Positions 59,060 through 64,000 of a stretch of DNA of 64,000 nt are shown one piece after another. The DNA comes from Sphagnum compactum. Taxonomy: Eukaryota; Bryophyta; Sphagnopsida; Sphagnales. A program made the position numbers and the translations under genes. Position 1 is the stretch's first letter, and each line of letters starts with the position of its first letter. A model generated the notes under the pieces. That model searched no databases. It was not told where the DNA came from and worked only from the letters and a program-made list of their open reading frames with translations. The DNA lies in assembly GCA_965153455.1 (NCBI GenBank), contig OZ234493.1:18342213-18406212 (forward strand). Direction: 5' to 3'.

Positions 59060-60300
59060 TAGGTTCAACTTCTACATTTAGCATTTAGGTTTAGTTTAAT
59101 TTTAATTTTAAATATTTAGCCTTTGGGTTTAACTTAGATTTAATCTTTAGGATAAGGCCATTTTAAATTTATAGGTTTACCCTACATGTAGCCTAGGTTA
59201 AACCTAATTTAACTTAATTAACCTAAGTAGTTAATTTTGCCTTGTTTAGTTTTGTTTAGTTTAATTTAACCTAGTTTAACTTAAGTAACTTAATTTAGTT
59301 CAACTAGCCTTGTTTAATCTAATTAGATTATTTTAAACTTAATTTAACATAATCTAACAAATTTAGCCAAATTTAACTTAATTTACTTGAATTTAACCTA
59401 AATAAAATAGTTTCACTAAATTTACTTTAGTTTACCATACTTTAGTTTTAATAACTTAGTCCAACAAAATTTAACCTAAGTATATTAAATTAGCTTAGTT
59501 TAGTTCAAATATTTTAAATTTAACCAAGTTTAGCCTTAGTAATTTAATTTAGATGAAGGAACCAAGATTTGCAAAGTTTTGTGAAATTTAAACCATTTTA
59601 GCCTAAATATTTTTCTTTAGCTTAATTTAACCAATTATAACCTACTATTGTGTATTTTGGATTAAATAGCTTAATTTTGCTAGATTTTGCCAAGTTTAGA
59701 CAAATTAATCCTAATTTAGCTTAAGTAACTTATTAATTTAGCCAATTTTAGCCAAATACAATACATTTTAAACAAAATAATTGACTTTTGCAATGCTAAG
59801 CTAATTTTAACCAAGTTTTTAAAAAATAAGGTTCCTATTTTAACTTAATTTAACCAAGTTTAGCTTAAGTAGTCAAATTTAATCAAATTTAACCAAGTTT
59901 AACCTAATAACCTACTTTGACGAAGTTTAATCAAGTTTAACCTAAATAATTAAGTTTAGTCAAGTTTAGCCAAGTTTCACCTAAATAACATACTTTAATC
60001 AAATTTGGCCAATTTTAACCTAGGTTAACCAATTTAAACCTAAATAACCTACTCTAGTCAAAATTAGCCAAGTTTAACCAATTTTGGCCTAAATAACTTA
60101 CTTTAGCCAAATTTAACCTAGGTTAAACCTAGGTCAGTGTAATAGCCTTAGGTCAAAATTAACTTAAGTATCTTTAAGTTAAATTAGGTTATTTAGATTT
60201 AACTTAAAGGGATTTAAGTTCATTTAAAATTGCCTATGGAAGCCTAAGCTAGATTGTTGGGTGGCCTAGGTTTGCCTAGGTCAACCTAGGTTAACCTGAG
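59060..60300. repeat. Degenerate TTAACCTAA-based repeat field
   Basis: For over 1.2 kb the sequence is built from AAGTTTAACC, TTAACCTAAATAAC, TTTAGCCAAG and their variants, with a loose period near 30-32 bases. Only stops are found in all frames. The words resemble permuted, drifted CCTAAA, but no run of the true plant telomere unit CCCTAAA occurs. Confidence 0.65.
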
Positions 60301-60354
60301 GTAAATAATTTGTTTTTATATTTTTGTGAAAACTACATTTGTTACAAATAAAAT

Positions 60355-60420
60355 GTGATGGCGCAATGGTTAAGTACTTGAACCCTCAAAGTGAAGGTGA
60401 GGGGTTCAAGTCCTTTTTAT
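60355..60420 (+). mobile_element. tRNA-derived SINE head
   Basis: TGGCGCAATGG (60359-60369) is a perfect plant pol III A box and GGTTCAAGTCC (60403-60413) a near-perfect B box, 33 bases apart. A T-rich stretch follows. The absence of paired acceptor ends argues for a SINE rather than a tRNA gene. Confidence 0.6.
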
Positions 60421-60559
60421 TTTCATCTTATATAGTACTTAGCCTCCTAGGAATAAGTGGTTAGCCTAGCCCCTAGTTCCTTTTTATTCTAGGTTATGTC
60501 CCCTAGCCAAAGCCCCTTAGGCTTGGTGTGTAGGTTAAGTCGTTTAGCCACCTAGGCTA

Positions 60560-62520
60560 AGTCCCAAGTAGCTACCTTATTTGACTAAAAGGTGTTTGGC
60601 ATGTGGCATCATTCAATTGAATAGGGGAAAAATCATAATTTTAAATTGCCACATGTCAACTCATAAATGGTTAATAAAATCTTGAATTCATCTTAGGCTA
60701 TCATGTGGTAATAAGACATTAATAAAAAAAAAAAACTATATTTTTAAATTAAATCTTGGTTGTTGGAGATGTTTTCCATGACTATGATAAATATGACTAT
60801 AGTCATGAAGGACATAGTCGCAAGTGGCATTTACAACTATGTCATCTTTGTGACTAGTGATAAATAGAATGTGAGTGTACATACTAGTAGTCATGTAGTC
60901 ATGGCCAATCGTACATGTGATTTAGGACAACAACACCAATCACTTATGTAGTTCATAGTTACCATGTTTTGACATAGTGTTCCAACCACAAGGCCACTTT
61001 ATAAGGTTATGGTTTTCAAATTTGGATTAGAACTATTTGTCACTTAGATATGTTTAAAGGACTAAAGAAAAGAATTTCAGCATAGAAATTAATTATGGCA
61101 TGGCCAATATGTTCAACATTCAATTTATTCCAATCACAAGGCTAATTTTGGAAGCCTACAAACTACAAATTTGGAGTAGATTTTGTTTATAACTTAAATA
61201 CACCATAAGATACAAAGGAAACCCTCTCTATAACTTAAATATCAACTCTAAGGTACAAAATAAACCTTCTATCACAAGAAGATATGAACTCTGGGAACAA
61301 AATAAACCTTCTATAACTTAGATATGTTCTAGGTATAAAATAAACCAATTTTGGCAAAGTGGTTATGGCATGACAAATAAGTTCTATTTATTAATGAAAT
61401 TTTCAAGAATTTTATACCACCATTGGTGATTGAAAATATGGATCCTGTCCATGTTATCTCAAATGTCTGTTAATTGTGCTACAAATATGTTCTTGCACCA
61501 TTGTAGCACATACATGGGCATTTGTAACTTGTTGAGCTCTATTGACTGGCCTCAAGGTCTTCAACTTCAAATTATAGCTTATGGGCATCAATATCCCCTT
61601 GCATTTGGCCAATTGGCATTTACCTTCCGCTAGTTGACATTCCAACATAATATGTTGGATTAGTTTATGACTTGCCAGAATAAGTGTAAGATATATTTGT
61701 CACGAGTTTTTAAATGCCATATAGATGTTTAGGGCTCCAACAGTTCAACCCAACAACTCATTAGTCAAGATGAAATCCCGATGAAAATTTTGCATACATA
61801 CATACAATAGTCCAATACAAAAATATGCAATATAGGCCCAATTCAAGATACTAAATAATTAAAACAAAATAAGTACTCCTTTTCAATTATCGTATACAAT
61901 AAGGTTAATACGGAATCTGTTGTAATAAATATGTGCAAAATAATTGAGGAAGATGGTTACTGTATTAATAATCCAACAACTACATAGTAATATTATTAAT
62001 TGTATTATCTATTAATATGTACAAATGTAATATTGTTATTAGTTTTAGTATTATAGTGTATAATATTGTATGTTAGCTAGTGTGGCCTATAATTAGCAAT
62101 AGGTGCACTAGCTTAGATTAGGTATATGCTACCTAGTACTTAGTAAGGCAATGTAATAACTCAACTCCTATACTAATTGACAACTTATTGAAAAAATTGC
62201 TAAGTATTGAAAAGGCTATTTATTTAGTAGAGTATTATTCAAAATATACACTAGTATAATTATAATATTTGACATGTAAATATGTTGACTTTGCAATTAT
62301 GACTAAACTTTATAACATTTAGTCATCTTACTAAGTAACCTACGTCCTAGCCTGCAAGAGCTCAACATGGTACATTTGTGAGGAGTTTATGATTCAACTT
62401 CATAAATGCAAGAAAACAAAAGTTTTAGTTGTTTTGTTGATAACAACTCTGAGGTACAAGAGTACAGAGAAATGTCAATCACAATGTTGCTGCATTTTGA
62501 ACTTTATAAGGGAAAGAAAG
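60560..62520. other. No gene seen
   Basis: AT-rich; loose AAATAAACCTTCTATAACTTA repeats at 61.2-61.35 kb. No exon supported. Confidence 0.4.
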
Positions 62521-62569
62521 ATTTTGATAATGTCAAATTATACATGATATTGCAAACTTGACGAAAAGG

Positions 62570-62679
62570 CAGAAAAGATGAAGAAAGAGGACAAGGAATT
62601 CAATGAAGACAATGTTAAAGATGAACAAGAAGAGTTGTCCGGTTCATGTGGAGAGAAGGGGATGAAAGCTTCAAAGAAG
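62570..62679 (+). CDS. Candidate charged exon, family unknown
   Basis: A + frame gives EKMKKEDKEFNEDNVKDEQ, then EELSGSCGEKGMKASKK, and ends at a good donor (AAG before GTATTTTATG at 62680). Composition is strongly lysine/glutamate, unlike the AT-rich noise nearby. The acceptor (ACGAAAAG near 62568) is weak. It points toward the L5 gene but on the opposite strand. Confidence 0.25.
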
Positions 62680-63678
62680 GTATTTTATGAAATTGAAATC
62701 CTTCCCCAAGTAGTTTACTTTGGTGATTTGCTCTACAAAAGGTGATAGTTGCACCAAGTTGTTCATGGTTGCACTTATTAGGGATTCTATAATTTGCATC
62801 TTTCTCTCTTCAACAAATGCAGTTGTATGCTTGTACGTCGTCAAGCATAATATACATTTAGCGAATCCTGAAGGGTTTTGGACTAATGATTATCACATCC
62901 CATTTCATGTGGTGATTTGTCTAGCATTTGTAATTATATTTTGCAGTGCACATCCCATTTGTAGTTTTTCGGTCTATGGATCCCAAGTATGCAAAGAAGC
63001 ATAGTTGGTTGCCATTTTGGTGGTTTGTTACTTGTTGAATGCCATCTAAAAATGGCATTTGGTTGTATTGCTAAAAATTCAAAGGAATGCTCTTATAGAC
63101 TAGGGTTGATTGATTACCCCAGAAAAGCAGTTTTCTGTCACTTTTAGGCAATAATTTCCGCAAAAAAAAGGGAATTTATAGCAGAATATTTCATTTTCAG
63201 AAAGCTGTCACCTTTTGGCATTTTTTCACCAGAAAAAGAGACTGGCCACTATGTGATATTTGAAAAAACCTTTGTCCAACTGTGAAAACAGCTGGAGAGA
63301 AAGATGTTCCTAATGGAAAAGTTGCTGTTCTGGTTCAAAAACACAAACTTCCACATCCTTTTTCCTCTTTCATAAAGCTGCAAAAAACATTTGCAGATGT
63401 GAAAGGCAGGCAGTTCAAGAGTGCCAAGACACAATTGCCATAGCACAAGAGTTGCTGTTGTTGTGTTCAGTTTAGGGAACATTTGTGTACCTGCAGGACC
63501 TACTAAAGAGCAAACTCCCCAATCTCATTCAGGCTCATCCATTGCTCATACAGAAAGACATTGATTGTAATGCTGTTACAAGAAAATGAACACCTCTGGA
63601 CCTAAATCTTCTTGTGCATGGAAAAGATCACACTGCTTGAGTGTTAGCTACCTATAACTGAGCAAAAATGGAGGAAGT

Positions 63679-64000
63679 CTACTTTCGCCTTGACTTGCCC
63701 CTGAATGTCACTCGGGTTTTCTTCTTGGCAGCAGATGCAGATGACCGCCCACCACCAGGTTCGCGGAATGGCATGCCCATCAAAGAGAGCAGTTTTAAAC
63801 CTTCTGCGTCATTCTTGGCAGAGGTGATAATGCAGATGTCCATGCCCCTTTCCTTATCAATGTTCTCAAATCGGATCTCTGGGAAAACACTCTGCTCTGG
63901 CAACCCCAGGGTGTAGTTTCCCCTCCCATCAAAACTGTAAGGGTTCACCCCTTGGAAATCCCTTGTTCTGGGGAGAGCCAAGTTCATCAGCCTGTCTAGA
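63679..64000 (-). CDS. Plastid ribosomal protein L5 (uL5c), C-terminal exon, cut by the window edge
   Basis: The minus strand reads [18 protein letters not shown], then [28 protein letters not shown] and [11 protein letters not shown] before the stop at 63679-63681. This is the C-terminal half of bacterial-type L5, which binds 5S rRNA in the central protuberance and touches the P-site tRNA. The bacterial protein ends at GMPFR; here about 27 residues follow, glycine/serine-rich then strongly basic ([15 protein letters not shown]), as in plastid L5 of plants. The gene is nuclear by context (AT-rich repeats around it, no plastid neighbours), so an N-terminal transit peptide is expected beyond the right edge. 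The frame is open to base 64000. Confidence 0.92.
   Translation of the reverse strand, partial: LDRLMNLALPRTRDFQGVNPYSFDGRGNYTLGLPEQSVFPEIRFENIDKERGMDICIITSAKNDAEGLKLLSLMGMPFREPGGGRSSASAAKKKTRVTFRGKSRRK

Noticed and set aside
63668-63916. Plus-strand 82-codon protein
   Set aside because: Shadow of the L5 exon on the opposite strand.
1-64000. CRISPR arrays, rRNA genes, bacterial operons
   Set aside because: The tandem repeats lack unique spacers of constant length, and the genes are those of a plant nucleus.

Overview
The window is plant nuclear DNA: AT-rich, mostly decayed repeats, with a few short islands of intact coding sequence. I support three real protein genes. They are the last exons of an intraflagellar transport gene (IFT144/WDR19) at 22.2-23.0 kb (-), a complete single-exon DUF247 membrane protein at 46.4-48.0 kb (+), and the C-terminal exon of the nuclear gene for plastid ribosomal protein L5 at 63.7-64.0 kb (-), which runs off the right edge. 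A land plant that keeps an IFT-A gene must make flagellated sperm. Together with the large repeat-filled spacing this suggests a cycad or Ginkgo; a fern is the main alternative. Conifers, gnetophytes and flowering plants are unlikely.

Layout. 0-7 kb: a 51-bp cysteine-codon minisatellite, a broken C2H2 zinc-finger gene (1.06-2.22 kb, -), an unidentified candidate exon (4.0-4.3 kb, -), a 26-bp and a 190-bp tandem repeat, a palindromic GGCGACGG minisatellite and a G-quadruplex-prone tract. 7-16 kb: a promoter-like island with two overlapping ACGTG palindromes, a decayed trihelix-like exon, two unidentified candidate exons (10.9-11.1 and 13.7-13.9 kb, +), a small hairpin element and a copia-type LTR edge. 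17-24 kb: a 0.6-kb direct duplication, copies of two short dispersed elements, and the IFT144 exons. 24-38 kb: 104-bp tandem repeats, decayed unidentified reading frames and more copies of the dispersed elements. 38.6-41.6 kb: a decayed hAT transposase and a Ty3/gypsy reverse-transcriptase fragment. 44-48 kb: a TATA box, nine 73-75 bp tandem repeats, a long leader region and the DUF247 gene. 52.3-55.6 kb: a decayed DUF7869-type transposon gene. 56-60.5 kb: tRNA-derived SINE-like sequences, a hairpin element, and long degenerate repeats built on TTAACCTAA. 62.5-64 kb: a candidate lysine/glutamate-rich exon and the L5 gene.

The three real genes share no pathway: one serves cilia assembly, one is a cell-surface-type DUF247 protein, one is part of the plastid ribosome. 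Their proximity looks incidental. Introns here are repeat-rich, so the 5' exons of IFT144 must lie more than 23 kb into, or beyond, the right part of the window. If they lie beyond it, the DUF247 and L5 genes would be nested in an IFT144 intron. I found no CRISPR array, rRNA gene or intact tRNA gene. Homologies are from recognition of family motifs; none was checked by a search.
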